64,000 bases of DNA from Rhizomicrobium palustre (GCF_011761565.1 NZ_JAASRM010000001.1:496139-560138), one strand, 5' to 3'; counted from the first letter of the stretch, positions 37,017-48,400 are shown. Notes: generated from the sequence alone by a model not told the origin. Numbers and translations: made by a program.

Positions 37017-37033
37017 TCAATGGGGACACCGGA
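37017..37033 (-). promoter_or_regulatory. Shared 17-bp element, copy 2 (upstream of sigma gene)
   Basis: Plus-strand TCAATGGGGACaCCgGA, 15 of 17 bases identical to 35404-35420. Coding strand reads TGTCCCCATTGAGG. It lies at a distance from the sigma start suited to a promoter -10 region with a short leader. Confidence 0.55.
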
Positions 37034-37139
37034 CTGGTACGAAGAGCAAATATGTAACAACCATGTGACAGGCCGGTGTTCATCACACGGTTATAGAGTG
37101 TTACAGCTGCCCACGAAGCCCGACCGGAAGGAGCCAAGG

Positions 37140-37505
37140 ATGATTCAGCAAGGGGAAATCGACGCGAAGTTCTCCGCTTTTTCGGAGCATTGGCGGCCTA
37201 AGGTCATTGCCAGCCTGAACGGACAGGAGATGAAGGTGGTAAAGGTTCAGGGTGTATTTCCCTGGCACGTCCACGACGCTTGTGAGGAAATGTTCCTGGT
37301 ATGGAAGGGCCGCTTCCGGGTGGAGTTTCGCGATCGGATCGTGGAGATGGGGCCAGGGGAATATGTGGTCGTGCCGCGCGGCGTGGAGCATCGCACCGCC
37401 GCCGATACGGAAGCCGAGGTCATCATCTTTGAGCCTGCGGAAACCCGAAACACCGGCAATGTCGTCGACGAAACCTTCACCGCGCCGCAAGGGGTAAAGA
37501 TCTAA
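37140..37505 (+). CDS. Small cupin-domain protein
   Basis: 121 residues; ATG at 37140 preceded by GGAG and AAGG. A single cupin_2 barrel with metal-ligand pattern: HVHDACEEMFLV (His, His, Glu) and a later His in VPRGVEHRT, so it probably binds a divalent metal. The family includes sugar isomerases, dioxygenases and pure binding proteins; substrate cannot be assigned. It is a lone gene between the divergent sigma cassette and the convergent radical SAM gene; no terminator is visible in the 72-bp gap that follows. Confidence 0.88.
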   Translation: MIQQGEIDAKFSAFSEHWRPKVIASLNGQEMKVVKVQGVFPWHVHDACEEMFLVWKGRFRVEFRDRIVEMGPGEYVVVPRGVEHRTAADTEAEVIIFEPAETRNTGNVVDETFTAPQGVKI

Positions 37506-37577
37506 CTGCGGAACAGGGCGTTACCCTCGACAATAGGGCACATCGTCAAGTGCGGTGGACCGTTGGCGTGGGCCAGC

Positions 37578-38834
37578 CTATTCTGCGCTCACGCGTACGG
37601 TCGATTGATCGTCGTTATCTCCGAAGAAACCAACGTAGTAGCCAAGGCAGGCATAGCCGTTGGCCTTTGATCCCGTATCTTTGGCGATGGAGTTGACCCA
37701 ATCAGCCTCCTGCATCAACTCGCGCCGCACCCAGTTGCAGATACTGATGGAGATGCCGTGCCGCTGCGCGGTATCCCGGATCAGTGCGAGCTTTTCGATA
37801 CAAATTGACTTCTCCGGCGCCATACGGGACCGCTGCTTGAGATGGGTCTGGTTCTCCTGCATGAGATAGGATTGGAAGAACTCAGCCAGCCGGTCTGGAT
37901 CATAATAATTGATGTACTGAGCAATAAGAGAAAGGTTCGCCAGTTCCGCGGTGAGAAATTCCGGCTTGATATTGATGACACCCGCGCCCGCCAAATCCGA
38001 AATATAGTCTTCGACACATTCGGGCGTGAGGTAAGGCAGGATCAGCGGCTGGCACAAAACGGAGTTCGACACCAAGCCCATCTCCTGGCAGTGCTGCATC
38101 ACTTCCAGCCGATCAGCGATTGTCCCGGCATGCGGCTCCAAAATATTACGAAGATAACTTGGCATAATTCCGATCGAGCCGTTCCACTGCGCCCTTCCGG
38201 CCAACTGCCCCGCCAGCGACAAGATGGTATCGCCGCGATGAGCGACGCTGACATGCTTCATTCCCGCCTTTGAACAAATGAAGAGGCGAATGCGGGTATC
38301 GGGATGGCGATGATTATGCTCGATGAACGTCCGCAAGATGTCGTGAGAAATGCCCGAGAACAGCAGCGGCTCGCTAAAGGCATCGGTCTTGGGCGAGAAA
38401 TAGTAGAAGACGTTCTTGTCCTTGTTCCGCTCCAGCGAGGCTCTCAGCTTCTCGGTATAATTGGTGTAGACCGTGATTGGCTTGCACTGATTGCCGTCCG
38501 TTACCAGACAATATTGGCACGAAATGGAGCACGATCCCGAGGACGGCGTGATCTCAAAGACATTGGTCGGACAGATGTTGGTATAATTGTGAACTTCGAG
38601 CTCCTGATCAACGACCACCTTTTCTTCCAAATAGGTCGAGCTGGGTTGAAGCGCGTTGTTATCAAAAAGCATCTTGTAGCGCTGAGAGCCTGTAGCGAGC
38701 GCAGCGCGAACCTCAGCCGAAACTAGATATGGAAGACCAAGGGACTCGATCAGCGCATCATCCACCAACAAAGGCTTGAATCCCGGCAGACAATGCGCGT
38801 CGCCATGCGTTTCCAGATCAGTGTAGGTTGGCAT
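37578..38834 (-). CDS. Radical SAM protein, spore-photoproduct-lyase-like, linked to the NRPS locus
   Basis: 418 residues. Cys102, Cys106 and Cys109 form the CX3CX2C cluster motif (SGSCSISCQYC) that binds [4Fe-4S] and S-adenosylmethionine. The following text (TVYTNYTEKL; YYFSPKTDAFSEPLLFSGIS; IRLFICSKAG) matches the SplB/SPL layout better than other radical SAM groups. An additional C-terminal region (about 330-418) with Cys-containing SICNWVRREL and YACLGYYVGFFG is not seen in classical SPL. A role in DNA repair is possible, but it lies 24 bp downstream of the phosphopantetheinyl transferase gene and divergent from the NRPS, so modification of the peptide or a building block is inferred. The reaction cannot be predicted. 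Confidence 0.82.
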   Translation of the reverse strand: MPTYTDLETHGDAHCLPGFKPLLVDDALIESLGLPYLVSAEVRAALATGSQRYKMLFDNNALQPSSTYLEEKVVVDQELEVHNYTNICPTNVFEITPSSGSCSISCQYCLVTDGNQCKPITVYTNYTEKLRASLERNKDKNVFYYFSPKTDAFSEPLLFSGISHDILRTFIEHNHRHPDTRIRLFICSKAGMKHVSVAHRGDTILSLAGQLAGRAQWNGSIGIMPSYLRNILEPHAGTIADRLEVMQHCQEMGLVSNSVLCQPLILPYLTPECVEDYISDLAGAGVINIKPEFLTAELANLSLIAQYINYYDPDRLAEFFQSYLMQENQTHLKQRSRMAPEKSICIEKLALIRDTAQRHGISISICNWVRRELMQEADWVNSIAKDTGSKANGYACLGYYVGFFGDNDDQSTVRVSAE

Positions 38835-38858
38835 ACCGATATCCTCGATGCTCTGGCC

Positions 38859-39560
38859 TTAAGCCATTCTGTGTCCAACACCCTCGCCCTGGCACTCTAC
38901 CCAGGCCGTAAGTTCATCGCCACGCAGGGCTCGCATGTCGACCGCACCCTCTCTCTCATCCCAAGCCAAAGCCAAGATGTGGCCGGGCGTAGGCCGGGAC
39001 CACCACAGCTTCCATCGCAGCGATAGCCCCTGCGCGTGATCGTGGTGAACCTCTATTTCGGAAAATTGGAGGGAAAAGCCCTTGCCTTCAGCTTTTGCTA
39101 CAGCCTCCTTGGCTGTCCAAAGCACGAGAAATGTGTTTTCTAGATCGGCCGCATAGGTGAGCGCCGCACTTTCGGCGGCGCTCAGAATAGAACGCATCGC
39201 ATCTTTATGCGGAATTGGTGACCCCAGCGCCTCTACATCAACTCCCAAATCCGTTTGCGACGACAGGGCGAGCGCAACCAATCCATTCGTGTGAGACAAG
39301 CTGAAGGGCACTCTATCCTGTTCTGCCAGGAAAGGTTTGCCGTATGGATCAACGTCGAACTGAAGCGCTTTCGCGTCTCTTCCAGGGAGAGCTTGCGCCA
39401 GCGCTACCCGCTTCAAAGTGTGTGCAGCAATAAAAGCCAAGCGATCTCTAGCCTTAAAAAAACGGTCGGCGCGCGCACGTTCGACTTTATCAAGCAAGCC
39501 AAGCCACCCCGGCGTTGCATATTCCAGTCCGGCCAGATCGACAGTGTAAACCTGTGGCAT
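38859..39560 (-). CDS. Sfp-type 4'-phosphopantetheinyl transferase
   Basis: 233 residues. Transfers the phosphopantetheine arm of CoA to carrier-protein Ser residues. Motifs: VPFSLSHTNGLVALAL, Mg ligands Asp108 and Glu110 in GVDVE, and WTAKEAVAKAEGKG with Lys151 and Glu152. The ATG at 39560 is 3 bp after the stop of the small membrane gene. Within the window the four NRPS carrier domains are the clear clients (Ser565, 1611, 2648 and 3695 of the synthetase). Confidence 0.93.
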   Translation of the reverse strand: MPQVYTVDLAGLEYATPGWLGLLDKVERARADRFFKARDRLAFIAAHTLKRVALAQALPGRDAKALQFDVDPYGKPFLAEQDRVPFSLSHTNGLVALALSSQTDLGVDVEALGSPIPHKDAMRSILSAAESAALTYAADLENTFLVLWTAKEAVAKAEGKGFSLQFSEIEVHHDHAQGLSLRWKLWWSRPTPGHILALAWDEREGAVDMRALRGDELTAWVECQGEGVGHRMA

Positions 39561-39563
39561 GGG

Positions 39564-39755
39564 TCACGACGAAGCTTGGGAGGCACTATCTTGGCTCGTC
39601 GCCTTCCTGGCATCCGATGCCAAGAGGATGATAACCCCGACGATTGGGGTGAGCGCCAAGGAACAGAAAAAATACCCCCAGAAGCCAAACTTTCGGTCAC
39701 GACCAAACCAGCCGACGACCAGACTCGCCACGGCACACAGAAGAAATGCTTCCAA
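39564..39755 (-). CDS. Small two-helix membrane protein (TTG start)
   Basis: 63 residues if started at TTG 39755, which has a very good GGAGG six nt upstream; a longer reading from 39797 lacks such a site. Two hydrophobic helices (LEAFLLCAVASLVVGWFG and FFCSLALTPIVGVIILLAS) flank a basic, aromatic turn (RDRKFGFWGY). This resembles small conserved membrane proteins of unknown function found in many bacteria. Its stop is 3 bp before the phosphopantetheinyl transferase ATG, so they are co-transcribed. No role can be given. Confidence 0.7.
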   Translation of the reverse strand: MEAFLLCAVASLVVGWFGRDRKFGFWGYFFCSLALTPIVGVIILLASDARKATSQDSASQASS

Positions 39756-39866
39756 GACAGCCCCTCCATACCGGAAACAATGAACTTCGTATAACACGCG
39801 TGCACAAGCATTTCCGAACCGCTACGGCCGGGAGCTCAATACATCGTCTCAGAAAATCAAGCCGCC

Positions 39867-40397
39867 TTAGCCGGCAGCCTCTTTTTTCCCACTAAGGTTG
39901 GCCGCCACCCGCTTCCCAGAGCAGAACTCTTCAAGGAAGACCTTTTTCATTTTGGCCGCATCGAAGTCCAGAATCGTACCGCCAGCCTCATAATGCTGGG
40001 CAAACACCTTGCCGACAGCATAGGTGGAAGCACCAAACACCACAGGCATCATTGCCACACTGAAGGTCGATCCAACCAGCGGAACGAACTTCAACAGACT
40101 AGCGATAGCCTCTCCCGCGGCCATGGGCGCGATCCCGCCCAGAAGCGACGTCAAAATGGCTTTGCCGCGCTCTTCTTTGAACTCCAGATCATATTCAGCA
40201 GAGAGTCTCTTGATCAGGTCGAGCTGAATCGCCATCGCACCAAGGATATCCACCACAGGAAGCGGGACCAGTGAGACGCCCATCGCCATGAGAATGTGAT
40301 TCCTTGACAGCGTCTCAACACGCGCCGCACGAGCAGCCGGATCAACTGAAGACTCTTTCGCGGAATCAGAGGGCTTTTTGCTTATTTTTTCGGACAT
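39867..40397 (-). CDS. DUF697-family membrane protein
   Basis: 176 residues. After a charged N-terminus come two hydrophobic stretches (LMAMGVSLVPLPVVDILGAM and VPLVGSTFSVAMMPVVFGAS) around YDLEFKEERGKAILTSLLGG, the layout of DUF697, a domain otherwise found fused to or next to GTPases (YcjF/YcjX type). No GTPase partner is present. Start at 40397, divergent from the NRPS across 248 bp; 111 bp separate it from the small membrane gene, so it may head the DUF697, small-protein, transferase and radical SAM transcript. Biological role unknown. Confidence 0.82.
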   Translation of the reverse strand: MSEKISKKPSDSAKESSVDPAARAARVETLSRNHILMAMGVSLVPLPVVDILGAMAIQLDLIKRLSAEYDLEFKEERGKAILTSLLGGIAPMAAGEAIASLLKFVPLVGSTFSVAMMPVVFGASTYAVGKVFAQHYEAGGTILDFDAAKMKKVFLEEFCSGKRVAANLSGKKEAAG

Positions 40398-40645
40398 TGC
40401 CGCGGCCTCTTATGTTTCGAAAAACGAGATGACACTTACAAGCAACGTTTCGCACACAGGCAAGCACTACAACTGACGGAATATGAATACCACACAGCAC
40501 AATCACATGATATGCTTTGCTGATAAAATGTGAACAAGACATGCATCGTGGATCAGCTCGCCCACATCTTCGATCATCAATCTCAATCGCGCGAGCCGAC
40601 GTTTAATATTGATATTCGTTATCCCGGCACTGATCAGCGAATGCC
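40398..40645. promoter_or_regulatory. Divergent promoter region, DUF697 arm / NRPS arm
   Basis: 248 bp, AT-rich for this window, with no supported gene. A dyad TCACAT-N19-ATGTGA lies at 40503-40533. Toward DUF697, TTGCCT and TGTAAG are 17 bp apart on the minus strand, a weak promoter match. No convincing -35/-10 pair is seen toward the NRPS, whose start also has no clear ribosome-binding site. Confidence 0.4.
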
Positions 40646-42460
40646 ATGGTAGCCACACCCCCACCCCCCAATATTGTTTGCGAGACTGATTATGGTCCGC
40701 ACAGGTATTGGCCACCGAAACGCTTTCACGAGAGTTTCGAAGCGATAGCAGATCGCAACCCGCGCGCGACTGCGCTCATTTCCGACACATCCGTTCTGAC
40801 CTATTGGGAAATCGAGGTCTGGGCTAATGCGCTCGCCCGCGCCTTGATCAAGAACGGGGTAACGCGGGAGCAGCCTGTAGGTGTTTTCACTGAACGGTCT
40901 GGCATGCTCGCCGTCAGCCTGCTTGCGATCTTTAAGGCGGGAGGTGTGTATGTCCCGATGGGTGCTGATCTTCCGGCCGACCGCCTCGTCAGTATGATCC
41001 AGCAATCGAAGATGCACTGCTTGATCGCATTGGAGGGGTTGGAGCCACCCGCAGACGTGCTGCATGGACTTCGAAAGAACATCACCTCAGGAGAGTGTGC
41101 TCCCATTCTGCGCCCCGAGGAGATTGGACCAGATCTTATCGCCCGCAATGGAGCGCGCCTTAAGACTTTGGGTAAGCCGTCCGACCTTGCCGCTATCCTC
41201 TTTACGTCTGGATCGACTGGCCGCCCTAAGGGCGTGCAAATACAGCATGACGCGGTCTTGAATATGGCCCTTGGGCATATCGAGGCACAGGAGATCACAG
41301 CACAAGACCGCGTTCTGCTCGCCACCGCGCCTGGCTTCATTCTAGGCTTTCGCGAGCTTTGCGTTCCCCTCTTGGCCGGGGCTGCGCTTGTTCCAGCCTC
41401 GCGTGCACTTCTCGATCAGCCTTTGAAACTTCTAGACTTAATGTCTCGCCACCACGTCAGCGTGGCATTTTTTACGCCCTCCTATCTGCGTTTGTTCAAT
41501 GGCGTCGTTCCAGACGGTCTGCGCTGCCTGATCACCGCGGGCGAACACCCGAATCCCGAAGATGCAAAGACCTACGCAAAATCGGTCGAGGTTTGGAACG
41601 TCCATGGCGCAACAGAAATGTGCGGCACCATCTGCATGATGCGGGTGGCCCCGGACGATGAAGGCCCCATACCGAGCGGACGGCCTTTTTTCAACACATC
41701 GGTTCACGTGCTGGATGAAGAAGGGCAGCCCGTTCGCGCGGGGGAGAGGGGCGAAATCTATGTCACGGGAAAAGGCATCGCGCGAGGCTATCTTGACCAG
41801 CCCGACCTGACAGCGGCAAGTTTTGTACACACACGCCATGGCCTTCTCTATCGCACACGAGACTTGGGGCGGTGGACGCCAAATGGATATCTCCTCACAC
41901 TCGGCCGTATCAATGATATGGTCAAAATCTCTGGCCAAGCGGTTTCTCTGGGCGAAATCGAACAAGCTCTGCTACGCTATCCCGGAGTCAAGCATGCTTT
42001 CGTGGTTCAACATCACGGCCGCCTTATCGCTTTTGTGGATGGCGCACCACTCCCCTCGCGGATTGAAGACTGGCATGCGTTCCTATGCAAAACCCTGCCC
42101 TCCTATATGCTGCCCGCAGACGTCGAAATACTTGCCGAGATGCCCATTAACGCGGCGGGCAAAAGTGATCGCCAAGCCCTGTTGGCCATGGCGGAAGCAT
42201 TGCAAGCCAACAGTAATGACACGCGAGGCCTACTTCCCCAGGGAAAAGTAGAAAAAGACATCGCAGGTGTGTGGGAGGAAGTTCTTGATACGAGCCCAAT
42301 ATTTCGCGAAGACAATTACTTCGCCTTAGGCGGTACAAGCCTTCTGGCGATCAGCATCAGCCAAAAACTGCAAGCCCTAGGCATGACTGTGGCGGCGCGT
42401 GCGATCCTGACCGCCCCAACGATTGCCGCCTTGGCTGAAAAAATCGTCAAAGTTCCCACA
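40646..42460 (+). other. NRPS module 1: loading A domain (no Asp235) and carrier
   Basis: A core motifs: LFTSGSTGRPKGV, NVHGATE (usual form N-x-YGPTE), GRINDMVKI, and Lys506 in AGKSDR. Aligned without gaps to A2, the pocket reads I-L-R-F-I-A-V-G-T-K instead of starting with Asp. YRTRDLG replaces YRTGDLG. ATP-binding and adenylation residues look kept, so it is probably active but on an acid without an alpha-amino group, or an unusual one. Carrier Ser565. Confidence 0.8.
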
Positions 42461-45400
42461 GGCGCCACATCACGCAGTGAACAGCAGCACGGCATCGCCA
42501 CCAAGGGACAGGAAGATTTCTGGGTTGCGACAAGCCTGGGCCTTGCCACTGCTGATGCCCAGATTACGCGGATTTTGAGCATCAATGGACGAATTCCGGC
42601 GCCCGAGCAATGGCAGGCAGCATGGTCCAGTCTTATCGCGCGTCACGCAGCTTTGCGCACGGCATTCCTTGCCGGGGCCGATGACGCAGTCCTATGGCGC
42701 ACGCTAAAGCCCGAGGGCCTTACACCTGGTACTGGCTTTTACATCGATACCTGCACCAGCAAGTACGAGGCCCAGCGACTAATCGTTGCTCGGGTTGCCG
42801 CTCCGCTCTCCTTGACAGAGCCCCCCTTGGCGCGAGCGGGCGTGGTGCGTTTGGGTGGTGGAGAGATGCTGTTCTGGTTCACGCTCCATCACGCGGTAGC
42901 TGATGGTGTTTCTGCACGCATCCTGCAAGAAGAGATGCATGGCATTCTGCTCGACCACCTGCTGCCGGAGAGCCTCTGTGGCCCTGCTATTGCGAGCGAT
43001 GCGGAGCAAAACTACCTCACCTCTCTGCAGGCCCAACGCGATCGCCATTATTGGCGCGATCTGCTAGATCGCTTTGCGCGGGACACGAACAACTCCGTCT
43101 TTAGCGAGTTTCCGACCGATCATAGCCGTCCACCTTATCCCAGCGGGAAGTCCAGCCTCCGCTTGACCGAACAGATCGACGCGCAGACGGTCGCAGCCCT
43201 GATCCGCTTGGCACAAGCCCAGAAAGTGAGCCTTCACACACTTCTACTGAGCCTGTTGGCCGTGGAAGCGAGGCGTCGCAGCGGGCGATCAACGATACTC
43301 ATCGGTACCAGCGTGTCGGTGCGCCCGGCTTGGGCCGAAGCGGCTGTGGGCTATTTCGTCAATCTGCCGCCGCTCATATTGCCCAGCGGGGACGCCCAGT
43401 CTCTTGTGGCCGATCTTCGCACCACCCAGACCGCTTTTACTGAAGCCTTGGAGCATGCCGCCTATCCCTCTGGCGAGATCTATCGCGAATTCCGCCAGTG
43501 CCATCCCCAAGCAAGAGCGCAGGCACGCACATCGCTGTTTGACATATCCCTTACCGCCAATCCATCGCGAAACTGCGGTGATGCCGAAAGTGACTTTTCC
43601 CTTTCGCCCTGCATTCTGCCGGGTGAGTTCACTGCCCCCGCGGCCGGGATAGACCTTGCCTTCAGCCACGAGCCATTGAAGGACGGCGGCTTGGAACTGG
43701 CGCTAGTATGGAATCCCGATGTCTATCGCCAGGATACCGCCGAAGCTTGGCTCCGCTCTTTCGCGGCCTGGGCGCGCTGGCTTGCAGAGGATAGCGTGCG
43801 GATCGAAGCGCCAGCCCCAGCGCTACTGCCCGACGAAATCGCGACTCTTAGCCAATGGGAAAATGGCCCGTCCGTTGTGCGCCCCGCAAAGCGCCTTCAT
43901 GAGCTAATTGAAGAGGTCGCTGAGGCCTATCCCGACAGGCTCGCCGTCGTCTCCGATGGCGGTGGACAAAGCTTTTCAGCATTGGATAAAGAAGCGAACC
44001 GCATCGCCCAGCATCTTCTAAGCCATGGTGTTTCGTCGGGGGATGTGGTGGGCGTTCTGACGGAATGCTCCATCACACTCCCAGCCGCCATCCTCGGCGT
44101 ATGGAAGGCCGGGGCTATCTATTTGCCACTCTCCGTCGAACTGCCGCCCGAGCGCCTCGCCTTCATCATCAAAGATGCGGGTGCAAAGATCGTGCTGGCG
44201 CTGGATGGCCTTGCACTGCCAGCCACACTTTCTCAGATAGAGATAATCCGCCCAGATAAGTCGCCGCAAATATCCACCGAACACTCAAAGCCGCGCGGAA
44301 GCCCACAAGACCCCGCCTTTATTATCTATACCTCGGGAACGACAGGTGAGCCCAAAGGCGTTGTCCTGCCGCATGCGGGGGTCGTTAACGTCGCCTACGC
44401 CACAGCAGAGGCGACCGGCCTGACCGAAGAGGATCGGATTGCCTTTGTCGCCACACCCGGCTTCGACGCATCGATATGGGAATTTGCAACAGGGCTAGTG
44501 AACGGCATGGCGATTGTGCCTGTGTCGCGCGCCTTGCGTGATGATCCCTGGGAATTGAAGCGAACCTATACCGCGCGCGGCGTCACAATCGCCTTTCACA
44601 CACCATCCTATCTGCGCATTTCGCGCACGATACCTTTTGTGGGCATGCGGGTTCTGTTGTGCGGCGGCGAAGCCCCAAGCCATCAAGATGCCCGCGATCA
44701 TCATTATCTCGAGTTCTGGAATCCCTACGGCCCAACCGAGACGACGATCATTGTCAGCCTTGGCAAGGTGGCGAAAGACCCGATGGATGCGCCTCCCCTT
44801 ACGGCCGGCCGCCCCATTCCCAACACCCGCATATCCATCCGCCGGGAAGGCGGCACCCCCGTTCCGCCCGGAATGATTGGAGAGGTTTGGCTGAGCGGCG
44901 TCGGGCTCGCGCCGGGCTATCTCAACAAGCCGGAATTGACCGCCAAACACTTTGTCGAAACGGCTGAGGGGCGTTTCTACCGGACTGGCGATTGGGGCCG
45001 CTGGACCAAAGATGGCCAGCTGGAATTGCACGGCCGCATCGACACACAGGTGAAGCTGCATGGCCAGCGCATCGAACTTGGCGAAATAGAGCGAGTGCTG
45101 CAATGCCACCCTGCCATCGCGGACGCCGAGGTATTGATGATGCCGGCAGTGAACGACACCAAAATCCTGCATGGGTTTGTCCGGCTACACCCGGGCGCGG
45201 CAATGCCAGAGGAAAGCGCGTGGCGGGCACACCTCTCAACCCATCTTCCTCAGTACATGATTCCGGCTTCCATCACGCCGGTAGCATCGTTTCCCCTGAT
45301 GATGAATGGGAAACGCGACCAGAGCGCACTTCTGGCGATGCTGAAAGCCCCAAAAACACAGGACGGGAAAGCTCCGCCCCGAGAAGGACTGGAACAACGC

Positions 45401-48400
45401 ATCGCTACCATATGGTACGAACTTCTGGGCGAAACAGTCGCCCGCGAAGACAATTTCTTCGCCCTTGGCGGAAACAGTTTGCTTGCAGTGACATTAGCGC
45501 ACCGGATTTCCCAAGACTTACAATGCCCAATAGCGCCGCGCGATTTGTTTGCAGCGCCGAGCTTGGCAGGTTTTTCCAAGCGCGTGGCTGATAGCATGCG
45601 ATGCGAGATCGCTCGTGAGGGAGCGGTCTCGCATAGAAGCGATCTTGCCTCCGAAGGCCAACGCGAGTTCTGGGTCGCCGAAGCCACAGGGCTCGACACA
45701 CGCGCCTTTACGATGCCGCTAATCCGCATCGTCGATACCTATCCCCTCGAAAGCTGGCGCGCAGCCTGGGCTGCATTAGTGACAAGGCATGAGAGTTTGC
45801 GCACCACGTTTGCCCTGGATGCGGATGGAACCCTCCGCCGTGCTATCGCGCCCCTAGAAGCCGACGCGGCCGCGTTTGAATCTTGTAACCAGCCCGACAG
45901 AAGCTCTGCCATCGCCTATATCCGGCAGCGTCAAGAAGCGCCTTTTACAATGGCAACTGCGCCTCTGTGGCGCATTGGCCTAGTCGCAGTTGGAGAGAAT
46001 GGCGAACAGCTTTTCTGGCTCGCCTTGCATCATTCAGTAGGCGATGGGCAATCCCTCGGCGTTCTGATGCAAGAATTAGAGATGCTGCTGCATGGCAACG
46101 CCCTGCCGGAGATGACGGGTGATTTTTCGCGAACAGCCGCGCGTGAACAAGCATATTTCGCGGGCCCCGAATACGAGGAAGATGCGCGCTATTGGGAAGA
46201 TCTTCTAACCGCCACACCCAAGACCGCGTTTGACGAGGCGCCGCTAGATAGCGCGAGATCCGCGACGGCCCATGCGGGCATGCATCGGTTTGAAACCACA
46301 ATCGATGCGACAACAGCCCATGCCTTAAAGGCTTTGGCGCGCGCTAATAACACCAGCTTGCATGCGGTGATGTTGAGCCTTCTAGCCGTTGAGGCGTGCA
46401 GGCGCGTGGGACACAGCGACATAATCATCGGCACTACGGTTTCCACGCGCGAAACGGCCCAAGAGGCACGGGTCGTTGGCTATTACGTCAACATGCTGCC
46501 CGTGCCCATCCATCTCAAACGGGGAGCTTCGTTCACAGATGTGCTTGGCGAGACAGGTGCTCGTCTTGCAAAAACCTTGGCGCACGCCCGTTATCCTTTT
46601 GCGCGCATATATCAAAACCATCGTAACCAGCATGAGCACGCACGCCATCCCACACGTTACCCGTTGTTCGACATCGCCGTCACAGAAAACCCCACCACCA
46701 ATGTGCGCTACATGCGGCACCGCGGGGCCGAATATGAATATTGGGAGACCTCGCCGGGCGAGGATATGGTGCTGAGCCATGAAATGACGCCTGACGGACA
46801 ATGCCTGCTGCAGTGGCATGTTAATGCGGCGGTCTATAACCGCGATACGGCGGAGTACTGGTTGAAGGCGTTGACAGGCTGGGCGCAGTGGCTGGCGGAA
46901 GACAGCGACAGGGCGCTAGTACCACTGCCAAAGCTTTTGCCACCGGAAATAGACCAGCTCCAAAGGTGGGAATATGGAGCGCTGGCGGAGCGACCGGCGT
47001 TGCGCTTCCATGAGGTATTCGAGCAACGCCTTGCCGAAAGGGGTGCGCATCCCGCGGTCTTAACGCAAACCTCTATACGGAGTTATGCCGAGCTCGAGCA
47101 CGACGCGAATATTCTAGCGCAGGCATTAATCTGTGCTGGGGTTGTGCGGGGCTGTACAGTGGGAGTTTTGACGGGGCGATCCGCTGCCCTTCCCGCTGCA
47201 CTTCTGGGCATCTGGAAAGCGGGCGCGATCTATCTACCTCTGTCCGCCGATCTACCGCCAGAACGCTTGGCCTTCATGGCGGAAGACGGAGGACTTTCGG
47301 CTCTGATCGCGTTGGATGGGCTGGTGGTGCCGCCTGAACTTTCTGCGGTGACACCCCATATTCTGCGACCCGAGATGCTAGAGCTGGGCGGGATTGAAGA
47401 CCGCCCGCTTGTGGCGGGGTCCCCGGACGACATCGCTTACATACTCTATACCTCAGGTTCAACCGGACGGCCCAAAGGAGCTCGGATAACTCATCGTGCC
47501 TATGTCAATCTGGTTCTGAGCGCGGGCGAAATCTATGGCCTGACGCCGGATGATCGCAGCTTGATGTTTGCGTCCCCGTCTTTCGACGTCTCGTTATCAG
47601 ATATCGGCTTACCTCTGGCTTTCGGCTCAACGCTTTGCCCGCTTCCTTATGAGGTTCTAAGCTCGCCCACGGCGTTTCAGGATTTCTTGCGAACGCTCAA
47701 GATCACGCTCGCAGATGTCACGCCGTCTTATCTGAGGTTGTTCGAAGGCGCCGATCTGCCGAGCTTACGCATTCTCGTCACCGGCGGCGAAGCGCCCGCG
47801 AAGGCTGACATTCAGACCTATGCGTCCCGTCTTCGCTATTACAATGCCTATGGCCCCACCGAAAACACCATCAGCAGCACGATGGCGCTGCTATCGGCCG
47901 ATACGCCATTTCTGTCGGCTGGCCGTCCGCTGCCCAATACCAGCATTCACATTTGCGATGCGGAGGGACAATCGCTTCCGCCAGGCGTAATCGGTGAGGT
48001 GTGGCTTGGCGGCCGCGGGTTGGCGCAGGACTATATCGGGCGGCCCGATCTGACGGCCACAGCTTTTGTAATGACGAGAGAGGGCCGCCGCTATCGCTCT
48101 GGTGATCTCGGGCGCTGGCGAGCCAATGGCGAGCTAGAGATTATCGGTCGCGCAGACGATCAGGTGAAGATCAACGGCATCCGTGTGGAGCTGGGCGAAA
48201 TTGAAGCCGCCCTCAGAGCACATCCCGACGTGGCGCAAGCCGTAGTCCTTCTGGAGGGGAGTGGCATAGATCATAGCCTATGGGCATTCATTCTTCCCCG
48301 CCCGAACAGCGAGGTGCCCCTAGAAGACGCTTGGAGGAGCTATCTTGCGACACGGATTCCGGCGTACATGATACCTGCCGCGGTCATCGCTATCGATGCC

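Noticed and set aside
36973..37137. Longer start for the minus-strand sigma factor
   Set aside because: The extra 55 residues are not sigma-like and would cover the 17-bp promoter-like element; ATG 36972 fits the family length.
37578..38834. Plain DNA-repair spore photoproduct lyase
   Set aside because: Fold match is real, but the operon context and extra C-terminal part argue against a simple repair role; kept as SPL-like only.
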